Positions 17,668-25,744 of a stretch of 64,000 bases of DNA are shown here, one piece after another. The position numbers and the translations under genes are program-made. Source of the DNA: Eutrophocola salsuginis (lineage in GTDB: Bacteria; Pseudomonadota; Gammaproteobacteria; Pseudomonadales; Pseudohongiellaceae); contig JAYQTB010000006.1 in assembly GCA_038147195.1 (NCBI GenBank), positions 186,001 to 250,000 on the forward strand, written 5' to 3'. How positions within the stretch are numbered: position 1 is the first letter of the stretch; the number at the start of each line of letters is the position of its first letter. Under the pieces are notes generated by a model that did no database searches, was not told the DNA's origin, and saw nothing but the letters and a program-made list of their open reading frames with translations.

Positions 17668-18444
17668 ATGAAACACTTATTCCTTTTTAGTTCCTTTATC
17701 ACCGTGTGCTCATTAATCTCAGGGTCAGCATTGTCCCAGGACGATGTTGTGTATCCTGGCAACGACCCGAATGCAACGTATGCCCCGCTGGATGACCTTC
17801 CCGACTGGCGCGGCCTCTGGTTTCCCGCTTTTGGCCAGGTGGGCGGCGATGAGCCGGTCCTGATTGGCGACGCCAAGGAAATCTGGGACATGCATCAGGC
17901 TCGCCTCGCAGCTGACTCCCATTATGAAATCCCGGAAACCGACAACAACTGCGAACCCGATGGCTTCCCCTACATCATGAACTTTCCCTACTCACTGGAG
18001 TTCCTGTTCACCCCCGGGAAGATCACTATCATCCAGGAGGCACTGATGCAGGTGCGCCGCATTTTCACAGACGGCCGCCCGATGCCCTCCCGTGACGAAC
18101 TGGATCCCAACTACTTTGGCTATTCACGCGGTCATTGGGAAGGCGACACGCTGGTGGTAACCACCATCGGGACCAAGCCCGGCCAGCGACTTGGTCGTGC
18201 CGGTATCGCTAACAGTGACATGCTGACCACCACCGAGCGCATCTATCTCGATTCAGACGATCCGGACACGCTGCACCTGGACTTCACATTTGAGGATCCC
18301 AAGGTGCTGGCACAGCCATGGCATATGACCCACACCTTCCGCCGCGACCGCACCTGGGAACAGATCGAGTACATCTGCGCACAGAACAACCGGCACATGC
18401 TGGATGAAGACGGCCAGACCGTGCCACCGGAATTCGGTGAGTAG
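17668..18444 (+). CDS. Exported WEGDTLVV-motif protein
   Basis: The 258-residue protein of unknown function has a signal peptide ending SGSALSQ. The core features shared with five other proteins in this window are QVRRIFTDGRP, YFGYSRGHWEGDTLVVTT near residue 157, TTERI and FEDPKVLAQPW. The pattern suggests a beta-rich domain with acidic residues that could bind metal or polar ligands; this is inference. The start at 17668 is preferred over 17647 because the signal peptide begins there. It follows a DUF6152 protein by 48 bp in an apparent two-gene operon closed by a terminator. Confidence 0.75.
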   Translation: MKHLFLFSSFITVCSLISGSALSQDDVVYPGNDPNATYAPLDDLPDWRGLWFPAFGQVGGDEPVLIGDAKEIWDMHQARLAADSHYEIPETDNNCEPDGFPYIMNFPYSLEFLFTPGKITIIQEALMQVRRIFTDGRPMPSRDELDPNYFGYSRGHWEGDTLVVTTIGTKPGQRLGRAGIANSDMLTTTERIYLDSDDPDTLHLDFTFEDPKVLAQPWHMTHTFRRDRTWEQIEYICAQNNRHMLDEDGQTVPPEFGE

Positions 18445-18460
18445 GATTCATAGAAGTGTA

Positions 18461-18490
18461 AAAAGCCCGGCCTTTGCCGGGCTTTTTTTT
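18461..18490 (+). terminator. Rho-independent terminator
   Basis: AGCCCGGC, a four-base loop, GCCGGGCT and a run of T. It ends the DUF6152/WEGDTLVV pair. Confidence 0.9.
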
Positions 18491-18542
18491 GGGCGATGAA
18501 AATTGCTACTATCCTTGACAATAGCCTGTCCCGGATCCTTGC

Positions 18543-19871
18543 ATGAAAACCAACCTGCCTTCTAGCGTTCTCTCGCTGGCCCTCGCCATCTCATTGCCTG
18601 TGCACGCTGATGAAATTACCGAAGACATCGCTGAGGAATACAACAGCTATCTGTCCGACCTTTTCATCCACTTCCATCAGAATCCAGAATTGTCGTTCCA
18701 GGAACATGCTACTGCAGCACGCATGGCAGAAGAACTGCGCGCTGCAGGTTTCACCGTTGCTGAAGGAGTCGGTCAGACGGGCGTCGTCGCCATCCTGGAA
18801 AACGGTCCAGGTCCGCTGGTTGCCATGCGCGCCGACATGGACGGCCTGCCGGTTCAGGAAAACTCGGGTGTGTCCTATGCCTCGACCGCCATGCAACTGA
18901 ACCCCGCCACGGGACAGCAGGATTTTGTCATGCACGCCTGCGGTCATGACGTACACATCACGTCACTAGTCGGTACAGCTAGGCAACTGGCCAGGCGCCG
19001 CGACCGTTGGTCCGGCACCGCCATGCTGATCGTGCAGCCGGCGGAAGAGATCGGCAGCGGCGCCAAGGCCATGCGTGAGGACAATATCTGGGAGCGCTTC
19101 GGCAAGCCTGATTACTTACTCGGCTTTCATGTCAGTGCTGGGAACCCAACATGGACACTTAACCTGCTGGAAAATTCGAGCCCATATGCCGGTGCGGATA
19201 TGGTCGATATTATTGTGCACGGTATTGGCGGCCACGGGGCCTATCCTCACTCCACCAAGGACCCGGTAGTGCTAGGTGCACAAATCGTTTTGGCGTTGCA
19301 GACATTGGTTTCGCGCGAACTGGCGCCCCATGAGCCAGGCGTGGTGACGGTCGGTGCATTCCATGCCGGGACCAAACACAACATCATTTCCGATGAAGCC
19401 ATCCTGCAGCTCACTGTGCGCAACACCAATCCGGAAACCCGAGAGAAGTTGCTGAGCGGCATAAAACGTATTACTGAGAACATGGGCAGGGTTGCCGGCT
19501 TGCCGGAAGACATGCTGCCCGAGATGGTGGTGCTGGACCAGACGGTCCCTCCGCTGGTGAATAACGCCGCCCTCGCAAGCCGGATCAACGGCGTGTGGCG
19601 TGAAAGGATCAGTGCAGAAGCCATCATCCAGCAACTGCCCGACGGCATGGGCGCGGAGGACTATCCCTTCTTTACAACAGACCCCGACATACCCAGCATC
19701 TACTGGGAAGTGGGTGGCACACCGCAGGAAACGCTTGATGCCATGGATAACGGCGGACCTGCCATAGGCGATCACCATTCACCGCTGTTCAAGATCGACC
19801 CGGAACCATCTGTGCGTATGGGCGTGGATTCCACCGTCCGCGCCATGCTTGAACTTATGCCAACCAGGTAA
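18543..19871 (+). CDS. Exported M20-family amidohydrolase/peptidase
   Basis: The 442-residue zinc hydrolase of the M20D (hippurate hydrolase/IAA-amino acid hydrolase) type has a signal peptide ending PVHA, which is uncommon because most relatives are cytosolic. Metal ligands are visible in HACGHDVH (131-138), the catalytic pair in QPAEEIGSG, the dimerisation domain in GIGGHGAYPHSTKDP, and DHHSP near the end. It probably cleaves N-acyl amino acids or an aryl amide in the periplasm. TACTAT about 30 bases upstream of the ATG may be its promoter. A terminator follows. Confidence 0.9.
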   Translation: MKTNLPSSVLSLALAISLPVHADEITEDIAEEYNSYLSDLFIHFHQNPELSFQEHATAARMAEELRAAGFTVAEGVGQTGVVAILENGPGPLVAMRADMDGLPVQENSGVSYASTAMQLNPATGQQDFVMHACGHDVHITSLVGTARQLARRRDRWSGTAMLIVQPAEEIGSGAKAMREDNIWERFGKPDYLLGFHVSAGNPTWTLNLLENSSPYAGADMVDIIVHGIGGHGAYPHSTKDPVVLGAQIVLALQTLVSRELAPHEPGVVTVGAFHAGTKHNIISDEAILQLTVRNTNPETREKLLSGIKRITENMGRVAGLPEDMLPEMVVLDQTVPPLVNNAALASRINGVWRERISAEAIIQQLPDGMGAEDYPFFTTDPDIPSIYWEVGGTPQETLDAMDNGGPAIGDHHSPLFKIDPEPSVRMGVDSTVRAMLELMPTR

Positions 19872-19883
19872 TATAACGTGCAC

Positions 19884-19915
19884 AAAAAAAAGCCCGGTAT
19901 GAGCCGGGCTTTTTT
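19884..19915. terminator. Bidirectional rho-independent terminator
   Basis: AGCCCGG, loop, CCGGGCT at 19891-19910, with A-run before and T-run after, so it serves both the M20 hydrolase and the convergent tannase-family gene. Confidence 0.9.
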
Positions 19916-19931
19916 ATTGGTTTTTCAGATT

Positions 19932-21614
19932 TCACTCAATGCATGAGAAGCTTGCCGCGGAATTTATATCACCGCGTCCGTTATAGCGCGGCCACTCCGG
20001 ATAATGGCAGACCGGGCGAGTGCGGCCAGCGGTTTCGCGGTTCTCATCGATAGCCGTCAGCGTGCCCGGCGCCTCGCCACTTTCGACCCAGGCCTCCAAA
20101 GCGTCGAGGCTAGAAAGACGCGCATTGAAGACACCAGTGACATGACCCATACCGGGTATGGTGTAAAACTTCACGAAGTCACTGACATCTTCCCCGTAGC
20201 GGCCCTGCAGGCGCTCCCAGTACTGGATGGAAGAATAAACAGGAATGTAATCATCGACCCGACCGTGGAAGTAGATCAGCTTGCCACCGTTGTCGCGGAA
20301 ACGATCAATGTTTACACTGTTAGCACTGATCAGTTCGACCAGTTCACCTATACGGGCAGCATACTTCGCCGGATCGAAATCATTCATCGTGTCCAGGGTC
20401 AGGTCGCCCGAGATCGCATAACGCGGTGTCGCGTCTCCGGGGCCGTACTGTAAAGCATTGGTGGGCCCATCCCTGCCCAGGTTCGGATTACCACCATCGA
20501 AGAAGGTGGAACCTTCAAACGGGGTCCACTTCGGGAAAACGGTAGTGCCTTCGTCATCGGCGAACACGCTGAAGCCTAGATCGTAGGGTTTATCGAAGGC
20601 ATTCAGTGCCTGGATCTGCGCATTGGACAGGCAGGTATCGCCGGTGTCAGAGCCGCCGTCACAGCGGATGGGATTGTTTGGGCTGAAAGACCTGAAATCT
20701 TCCGTTGCCTCGAGGCATGCAGAGACATTGCTGATGATGCCGTCATCTGCGCGATCGAGATCATCGCAGACGGCATAAACGGCATTGGCAAAAGCTCGGG
20801 CTTTGGCAGGACTGATCCAGCTGTCACCATCGTTGGCAAGCAGGGCGCGGGCATAATTGTTGGCAGACAAGTGCAGCATCACAACGTTGTGAGCGGGGTA
20901 TCCGGCAACCACGCCATGGTAGTCGTCCGGGTATCGCTGAACCGCATCGAAGCCTTCATGCCCGCCCTGTGAACCACCGATGAAATAATTGTACTGAGAT
21001 GCAGTCCCATAACGTGCCTGCACCAGGTGCATGGCCACATCGTGGGTTTTCTTGATCTGTTCATGGCCGTAGTTGCGAAGGGCCTCCTCGTATAAAAAGA
21101 AGCTGCCGTCAAAACCGGGCAGGCGCGCCTTGTGGCCTGAGTCGCTACCCAGTGTTACATAACCACGTGCCAGTGGGGTGGGTTCAGACGAAGGCTGCTT
21201 TGCATAACGGTCAAGACCGGTGACGACACGACCGTTGAAACCGCCACCGCCGAGCTGCAGGGACTTGCCGTTCCAGTTGCTGGGCAGGTTAACCTCGAAT
21301 TCGATGTCCGGGGCGTTGTAGTTCACGGGATGGATATTGCCCATGACCTTGCAGAATTCTCCATTGTCGTTGTCCCGGGCATTGGCACGAACCAACTCGG
21401 ACGAGGTGATAGTGGCACCTGTGGTGGCCAGACCAATGGCTGAGGCCGGAACGACTAGGCCGTTAAGGGCGGCACAGGCATCAGCAGCGGTCAGCGATGC
21501 CAGTTTAGGCCGCCAGGCCGTGTCCTGGGCGGCAGCAGGGAGCGCAGCCCCTATGCCAAGGGCCAGAAATGCCAGTGCGCGTGTGGTTGAAAATACGTTG
21601 GATGATAACGCCAT
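19932..21614 (-). CDS. Tannase/feruloyl esterase family protein
   Basis: The 560-residue exported alpha/beta hydrolase has a signal peptide ending PAAAQ. The nucleophile elbow GGSQGG places Ser215, the acid is probably the Asp in GRVDDYIPVYSS, and His is in IPGMGHVTG. The lid carries DDLDRADDGIISN, like the calcium loop of tannases and MHETase. Characterised members have Cys next to both Ser and His (CS-D-HC); here those positions are Gly and Val, so the linking disulfide is absent. It probably hydrolyses aromatic esters. It is divergent from ssrA. Confidence 0.88.
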   Translation of the reverse strand: MALSSNVFSTTRALAFLALGIGAALPAAAQDTAWRPKLASLTAADACAALNGLVVPASAIGLATTGATITSSELVRANARDNDNGEFCKVMGNIHPVNYNAPDIEFEVNLPSNWNGKSLQLGGGGFNGRVVTGLDRYAKQPSSEPTPLARGYVTLGSDSGHKARLPGFDGSFFLYEEALRNYGHEQIKKTHDVAMHLVQARYGTASQYNYFIGGSQGGHEGFDAVQRYPDDYHGVVAGYPAHNVVMLHLSANNYARALLANDGDSWISPAKARAFANAVYAVCDDLDRADDGIISNVSACLEATEDFRSFSPNNPIRCDGGSDTGDTCLSNAQIQALNAFDKPYDLGFSVFADDEGTTVFPKWTPFEGSTFFDGGNPNLGRDGPTNALQYGPGDATPRYAISGDLTLDTMNDFDPAKYAARIGELVELISANSVNIDRFRDNGGKLIYFHGRVDDYIPVYSSIQYWERLQGRYGEDVSDFVKFYTIPGMGHVTGVFNARLSSLDALEAWVESGEAPGTLTAIDENRETAGRTRPVCHYPEWPRYNGRGDINSAASFSCIE

Positions 21615-21727
21615 AATGCTCCCCCTTGAGATGCTTGTTCAGTACAGCAGACGGCGGCCATTATTCCCTCTTTTTTAAGCTTGTTGCAAATCCGCTAAAT
21701 GCCACCATTTTTGGGATAATGCGGTGT

Positions 21728-21742
21728 GCTATACTGTATAGC
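21728..21742. promoter_or_regulatory. 15-bp perfect palindrome between tannase gene and ssrA
   Basis: GCTATACTGTATAGC is a perfect inverted repeat around a central T. It lies 114 bp upstream of the tannase-family start and 54 bp upstream of mature tmRNA. It contains a TATACT that could serve as a minus-10. It could be an operator or part of the ssrA promoter. Confidence 0.5.
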
Positions 21743-21795
21743 AGAGGCCGCAAAAAGAGGCTGAGGTGAAGTGTAAAAAGAAAGTGAAAAGCTTT

Positions 21796-22158
21796 GGGGG
21801 TGTTCTGGATTCGACGCCGGTTTCAAAACCCAGGGTGCATGTCGAGAGGGTATAGACTCTCGCAAATCAATCTATGCAACTCTTATAGTTGCCAACGACG
21901 AAAACTACGCTCTAGCCGCTTAACCATAGCTGGCTAGCGATTGCTCCTCGGGTGCCTGTGACCAGGAAACAATCGTCATATTTTACAGGATCGAGCCAAA
22001 GGCGCGTTCGCCGCCGATGGTTTTAAACTTTTAGTGAACTCGCCTTGAACACCCTGCCCGTCGGGTCGTGAAAGGCTAACTCAGTAGACGACGCTAAACA
22101 TGTAGAGCCCTCGGCAGAGGACTGACGGACGGGGGTTCAAATCCCCCCGCCTCCACCA
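21796..22158 (+). ncRNA. ssrA: Transfer-messenger RNA (tmRNA)
   Basis: The 363-nt RNA rescues stalled ribosomes with SmpB. The 5' end GGGGGTG pairs with CGCCTCC before the terminal A-CCA at 22155-22158, forming the alanine acceptor stem. TTCTGGATTCGACG follows the 5' end and GGGGGTTCAAATCCCCC is the T arm. The reading frame at 21891-21923 encodes ANDENYALAA and stops with TAA, a typical gammaproteobacterial tag. A terminator follows at once. SmpB is encoded at 7465, an unusually large separation. Confidence 0.98.
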
Positions 22159-22164
22159 AATAAA

Positions 22165-22189
22165 AACCCGGCCTATGGCCGGGTTTTAT
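22165..22189 (+). terminator. Rho-independent terminator of ssrA
   Basis: AACCCGGCC, a three-base loop, GGCCGGGTT and a short T tract immediately after the CCA end. Confidence 0.88.
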
Positions 22190-22204
22190 CTTTGGGCATC
22201 CTCT

Positions 22205-22621
22205 TCAATTCATCGCCAGGCTGAAGTCGCCACTGGCATTATCATTTTCCCAGCGTCCCACGATGCTGCGATTACGCGCCGAACCCAGATTCTCAAGCTG
22301 CCCCTGCATCCTGTAATGAATTACTTCCCCGTCACGACCAGAACCATCAACCGTCAGGGACATAGACCAGTCGGCAGGATCAAGGGTGACATCCTGCAAG
22401 GGCAACCTGACCCCCCTTTCAATGACCGTCCCTTCGATACTCTGATCAGGAAGCAGCCTCATGATCACCAGTACCCGGACTTTTTCGCCATTAACTATCC
22501 TGTCGCCACTCCAGGTGCCATCCAGGGGATGACCTTCCTGGGCCACAACAAAAGGACCAACCAGAAACATCACCAGCAGGAGCAGGGTCTGGCGAACATG
22601 GTATAGACCATTTCTTTTCAC
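22205..22621 (-). CDS. Small secreted protein of unknown function
   Basis: The 138-residue protein has a signal peptide (LLLLVMFLVGPFVVAQ). The mature part begins with DGTWSGD and ends with VGRWENDNASGDFSLAMN, suggesting a small beta-barrel or lipocalin-like fold, though no family is recognised. The GTG start at 22621 was chosen because GGAGGA lies four bases upstream; a GTG at 22633 is also in frame. The ribosome site lies two bases past the stop of the upstream WEGDTLVV gene, so it is probably the last gene of that operon. Confidence 0.7.
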   Translation of the reverse strand: MKRNGLYHVRQTLLLLVMFLVGPFVVAQEGHPLDGTWSGDRIVNGEKVRVLVIMRLLPDQSIEGTVIERGVRLPLQDVTLDPADWSMSLTVDGSGRDGEVIHYRMQGQLENLGSARNRSIVGRWENDNASGDFSLAMN

Positions 22622-22634
22622 ACTATCCTCCACT

Positions 22635-23456
22635 TCATTCGTTGGTCATGTGCATGACGTCCAGATTGTTGTCCTGGCAGAAGTACTCATGAAGTTCGGC
22701 CTTCTCTGAGCCATCCCAGCCGGTCCAGTTCCATGCCACGTCAAATCCTCCAGTCCAGGGTCGAGTATATGCACCTGGGTCATCGACGGTTACCTCGTAT
22801 CGCAGTGTCTCGAAGTTAGGTCGAGATATACGCTCCGTTAGGTGCATATATCTGGTGCTCGGCAAGGAACCCGACGCGAACCAAGTCTTCTCATTGAATC
22901 CGTTAGTCTCGACGACTAGTGTGTCACCCTCCCAACGCCCAGTAGAGTAGCCCATGTATGTTGGTATTGTATCGGGGTCGTTGATATCAACCAGCGGCCT
23001 GCCATCGGTATGAATCACTCGCCATGTATGGACGCCCCCACCAAAAACCATGTACACCCGATTTAACTCAGGATGCTGAAGAATTTGGAAACCATTCACG
23101 GTCTGTATAAGCCGCACTATGCCGGCGGGCAGACAACGCGCGTGCGGGTCATCCTTTTCGTTGTTGGCCTGACGAAACTCCCACAGTGCCCTTGCCCAGG
23201 GCTGGAACGGAATATCCTCCGGCTCAAGATTAGTATCATGGCTACGCCCCCTCGTTCCAAAGATTCGCCCAGAGCTGCCCCAAAATCCTTTCTGGTTAGG
23301 AGACAGGCCCAGATAGATCTGACCATTGTCCATTCGCGGGGTTGGCATGACCTCACCCTCATCTGGCTGTGCGCCTACACTCATCGATACTATCGCGGTA
23401 AATGCCGTCGCCACGAGACCTGATCCAAGCCTCTTAATACCTCGATTAATTCTCAT
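22635..23456 (-). CDS. Exported WEGDTLVV-motif protein
   Basis: The 273-residue protein has a signal peptide ending MSVGAQ. It carries HARCLPAGIVRLIQ, TWRVIHTDGRPL, MGYSTGRWEGDTLVVETNGF near residue 170, HLTERISRP, VDDPGAYTRPWTGG and a late Cys in HEYFCQDNNLD. It closely resembles 60103-60900 in layout. It follows a DUF6152 gene by 29 bp on the same strand. Third codon positions look more AT-rich than in the core genes, which hints at a different origin (impression, not computed). No function is known. Confidence 0.75.
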   Translation of the reverse strand: MRINRGIKRLGSGLVATAFTAIVSMSVGAQPDEGEVMPTPRMDNGQIYLGLSPNQKGFWGSSGRIFGTRGRSHDTNLEPEDIPFQPWARALWEFRQANNEKDDPHARCLPAGIVRLIQTVNGFQILQHPELNRVYMVFGGGVHTWRVIHTDGRPLVDINDPDTIPTYMGYSTGRWEGDTLVVETNGFNEKTWFASGSLPSTRYMHLTERISRPNFETLRYEVTVDDPGAYTRPWTGGFDVAWNWTGWDGSEKAELHEYFCQDNNLDVMHMTNE

Positions 23457-23485
23457 GACCGTCTAGCCTTAGATAAATTTAGATT

Positions 23486-23881
23486 TTAGGGGGTAAGGTT
23501 CTCGCTGGATCCCGCGCCCAGAGTCTCACCACTAGTCAGAGTTACGTTCCGAGCGTTGGCGAGGTTCGATCCATCACGCGCCAGCCTACCCTCAACTTTT
23601 ATCTCATCCCCAACCTGTAGCGTGGAACGTGTCCAACCCTGGGTCCGCGTTAGTACTGCTGGCGCGCCCATCTCTAACGACCACTGCTCATAATCACCCT
23701 GATCGTTCAAGACATCGACGTAGAGGTAGACGTGGGGATTTTGCCATTCCACCTTGGTCACCATTCCAGTTAGTTCGACGGGCTTGTTGCTGTCGTACTG
23801 TGCATTGAAGGAATGGTGAGCCATCAAGGGTTGGGCAATCACCATATTTAGAGTTAACAACACGTAAACGAGTCTTTTCAT
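23486..23881 (-). CDS. DUF6152-type exported small protein (His-His N-terminus)
   Basis: The 131-residue protein has a signal peptide ending QPLMA, so the mature form would start HHSFNAQYD. The core WQNPHVYLYVDV matches the other three copies. The C-terminus is rich in Thr and Gly and looks flexible. It is encoded just before the WEGDTLVV gene at 22635-23456 and 36 bp after the TPR gene, so four genes (TPR, DUF6152, WEGDTLVV, small secreted protein) may be cotranscribed. The NPH and N-terminal His pair are candidate metal ligands by inference only. Confidence 0.8.
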   Translation of the reverse strand: MKRLVYVLLTLNMVIAQPLMAHHSFNAQYDSNKPVELTGMVTKVEWQNPHVYLYVDVLNDQGDYEQWSLEMGAPAVLTRTQGWTRSTLQVGDEIKVEGRLARDGSNLANARNVTLTSGETLGAGSSENLTP

Positions 23882-23917
23882 TCTTAAATATCCTAAGTAT
23901 TGGGTGCTTCCAAGAAA

Positions 23918-25462
23918 TCAGGCACCTACAAAGTATCTCAGCTTAACTAGCCCTGTATCTAACTTACCTTTTTGGTCGTAACGAGGCCTAAATAAAACTT
24001 TCCTTAGGTACTCATTTAAACGCATCTCCATGTTTTTCGTCACCTGCCCACCCTGGCCATTTATTTTGATCTTACCTGCCTTGCCGTTGCGGCTTATATT
24101 GAAGCTCACATCAAAGTACCCAAAGTAATCAATCTCTTCATCGTTGGCGACGTTAAACTTTTCTCGACTATTTGGCGCTGGTAAGAAGTTTGGGAGTACG
24201 ACAGGCACCGCCGGATAGATGGAGTCACCCGCATATTCACCAAATGCGGGGTTGTCGCTGAAAAACTTATACACCTCCTCATATTTTTTTCGCGCAACAA
24301 CCTGGCGCTTAAATAACAGGTGCCAGTCGGCTTCTGCTATCATCGCTGCCGCTACCTGTTCATGTGTCCGCTCAGGGTTCTGGGAAATGTAGGCAAGGCT
24401 TCGCTTAACAGACTGAAGACCAACGTCGTAGTCTGGTGAGTTCAATATGTTTTGATTGCTCGTATCGAGTCGGGTACCGGTCGAGGTGGTCTTTCGTTCA
24501 AGATAAAAGTCTGGCTCGTATACGATATTCTCCTGGTGTGTCCTAAGGAACGCGGTAGTTATAAGTTTCCTCTCTAGTTCTAACAAATTTGGATGAGAGT
24601 AGTTTTTACTCTTCAGTAATATATTAATTGCGTTGAAATAATTATTCTGAGCCAGATACAACTTATAGACGGGCTGGGAGGTGGTTGCCAGGTTTTCAGT
24701 CCAGGCTTTGTCAGCAGCAGTCGCCCCACCATTCATAGAACTTTGCGTCATGAACTGGTTGACGTCCATACGTTTACTGATAAGGGCAATATTAGACCTC
24801 TCTAGAAATGCCTGCATATTCCAATCACCAACGGAGAGGAGTGCCGGAACAATCTGCTCGCTTTCCTCGCCGAAGCTGTCCTTGTAAATAGTCACCAGGC
24901 TGTCGAAGGTATCGTCGGCCTCATTAAGCTGCCCGAGAGCCTTAAGACTATCAACCTTTGCTAATATCATGGGAGCCTGGGCAACCGTATCCAAACCCTC
25001 ATTAACACGGCTTATATTCTGAGCCCGATTAAAGTAGTCGATCGCGATTTCATGTTCTTCTAACTGCTGGTGAAGCAGCCCCGTTGAGAAAAGGTCCTGC
25101 ACAAGCTGGTCGCTGTATGGCCCCTCAGATGCCTCCTTGTCTCCAATTTGCGTTAAGTACTCCTCGATACTTGCGTTTATTCTATTGACCTCCGATACCC
25201 CGACCTCGATTGAACTGTCATCACCGCTTTCTGTGCCGGGCATGTCCTCGATTGACCTGAAGGTCACCTGGGCACCTTCGGAGCCCTCATCAATGATAGG
25301 CACCGGCTCAAACACAAGCTGAGAGACAGGCAAATTAGGTTGGGCTGCTAAGTCTAGTGCAGCCAATAAAAAGATAGCGAAGAATAGAAAACCAAGACGA
25401 CCTGGTTGGTGTCTTGCGTTGCCTATTAAATCGAGCTGAATTCTTTTCAGAATGACGATCAT
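23918..25462 (-). CDS. TPR protein with TonB-like C-terminal domain
   Basis: The 514-residue protein has an N-terminal membrane or signal segment (LGFLFFAIFLLAALDLAAQ). Helical TPR-like repeats follow, for example LHQQLEEHEIAIDYFNRAQ and LAKVDSLKALGQLNEADDT. Residues from about 445 (GYFDVSFNISRNGKAGKI) to LRKVLFRPRY and the end resemble the TonB C-terminal fold, with G-x-V-x-F strands, a short helix and a final strand. TonB-like ends on periplasmic repeat proteins suggest contact with TonB-dependent receptors, five of which follow in this window. AGGGG lies just before the ATG. The domain call for the C-terminus is moderate. Confidence 0.65.
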   Translation of the reverse strand: MIVILKRIQLDLIGNARHQPGRLGFLFFAIFLLAALDLAAQPNLPVSQLVFEPVPIIDEGSEGAQVTFRSIEDMPGTESGDDSSIEVGVSEVNRINASIEEYLTQIGDKEASEGPYSDQLVQDLFSTGLLHQQLEEHEIAIDYFNRAQNISRVNEGLDTVAQAPMILAKVDSLKALGQLNEADDTFDSLVTIYKDSFGEESEQIVPALLSVGDWNMQAFLERSNIALISKRMDVNQFMTQSSMNGGATAADKAWTENLATTSQPVYKLYLAQNNYFNAINILLKSKNYSHPNLLELERKLITTAFLRTHQENIVYEPDFYLERKTTSTGTRLDTSNQNILNSPDYDVGLQSVKRSLAYISQNPERTHEQVAAAMIAEADWHLLFKRQVVARKKYEEVYKFFSDNPAFGEYAGDSIYPAVPVVLPNFLPAPNSREKFNVANDEEIDYFGYFDVSFNISRNGKAGKIKINGQGGQVTKNMEMRLNEYLRKVLFRPRYDQKGKLDTGLVKLRYFVGA

Positions 25463-25669
25463 ATAGCACCCCTTTGTATATTTATTTAGATGTTGTTAAG
25501 CAGGTGCCGAGACTCACTTCCAGAGTTATCTCTGTGCGTAACGACTCAAATTTACCTTAGGGACGGGGTCTGTCAATCCTAAAATGTGAAATAAAAATGA
25601 TAGCGTCTAGATACATAGTTGGAATTGACAGTAATGCCAAGGTGATAGGAAAAATATAAGCCACGTATA

Positions 25670-25697
25670 ATAAAAACGGCCACTGACGTGGCCGTTT
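25670..25697 (-). terminator. Rho-independent terminator of TonB receptor A1
   Basis: ACGGCCAC, TGAC loop, GTGGCCGT at 25676-25695 followed on the minus strand by a T-run. The same structure follows copy A2 at 29464-29490. Confidence 0.85.
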
Positions 25698-25744
25698 CTA
25701 TTCTTACTTTCAGGTCATCGCCACCGGGCGATGGCCGAGCCCGC

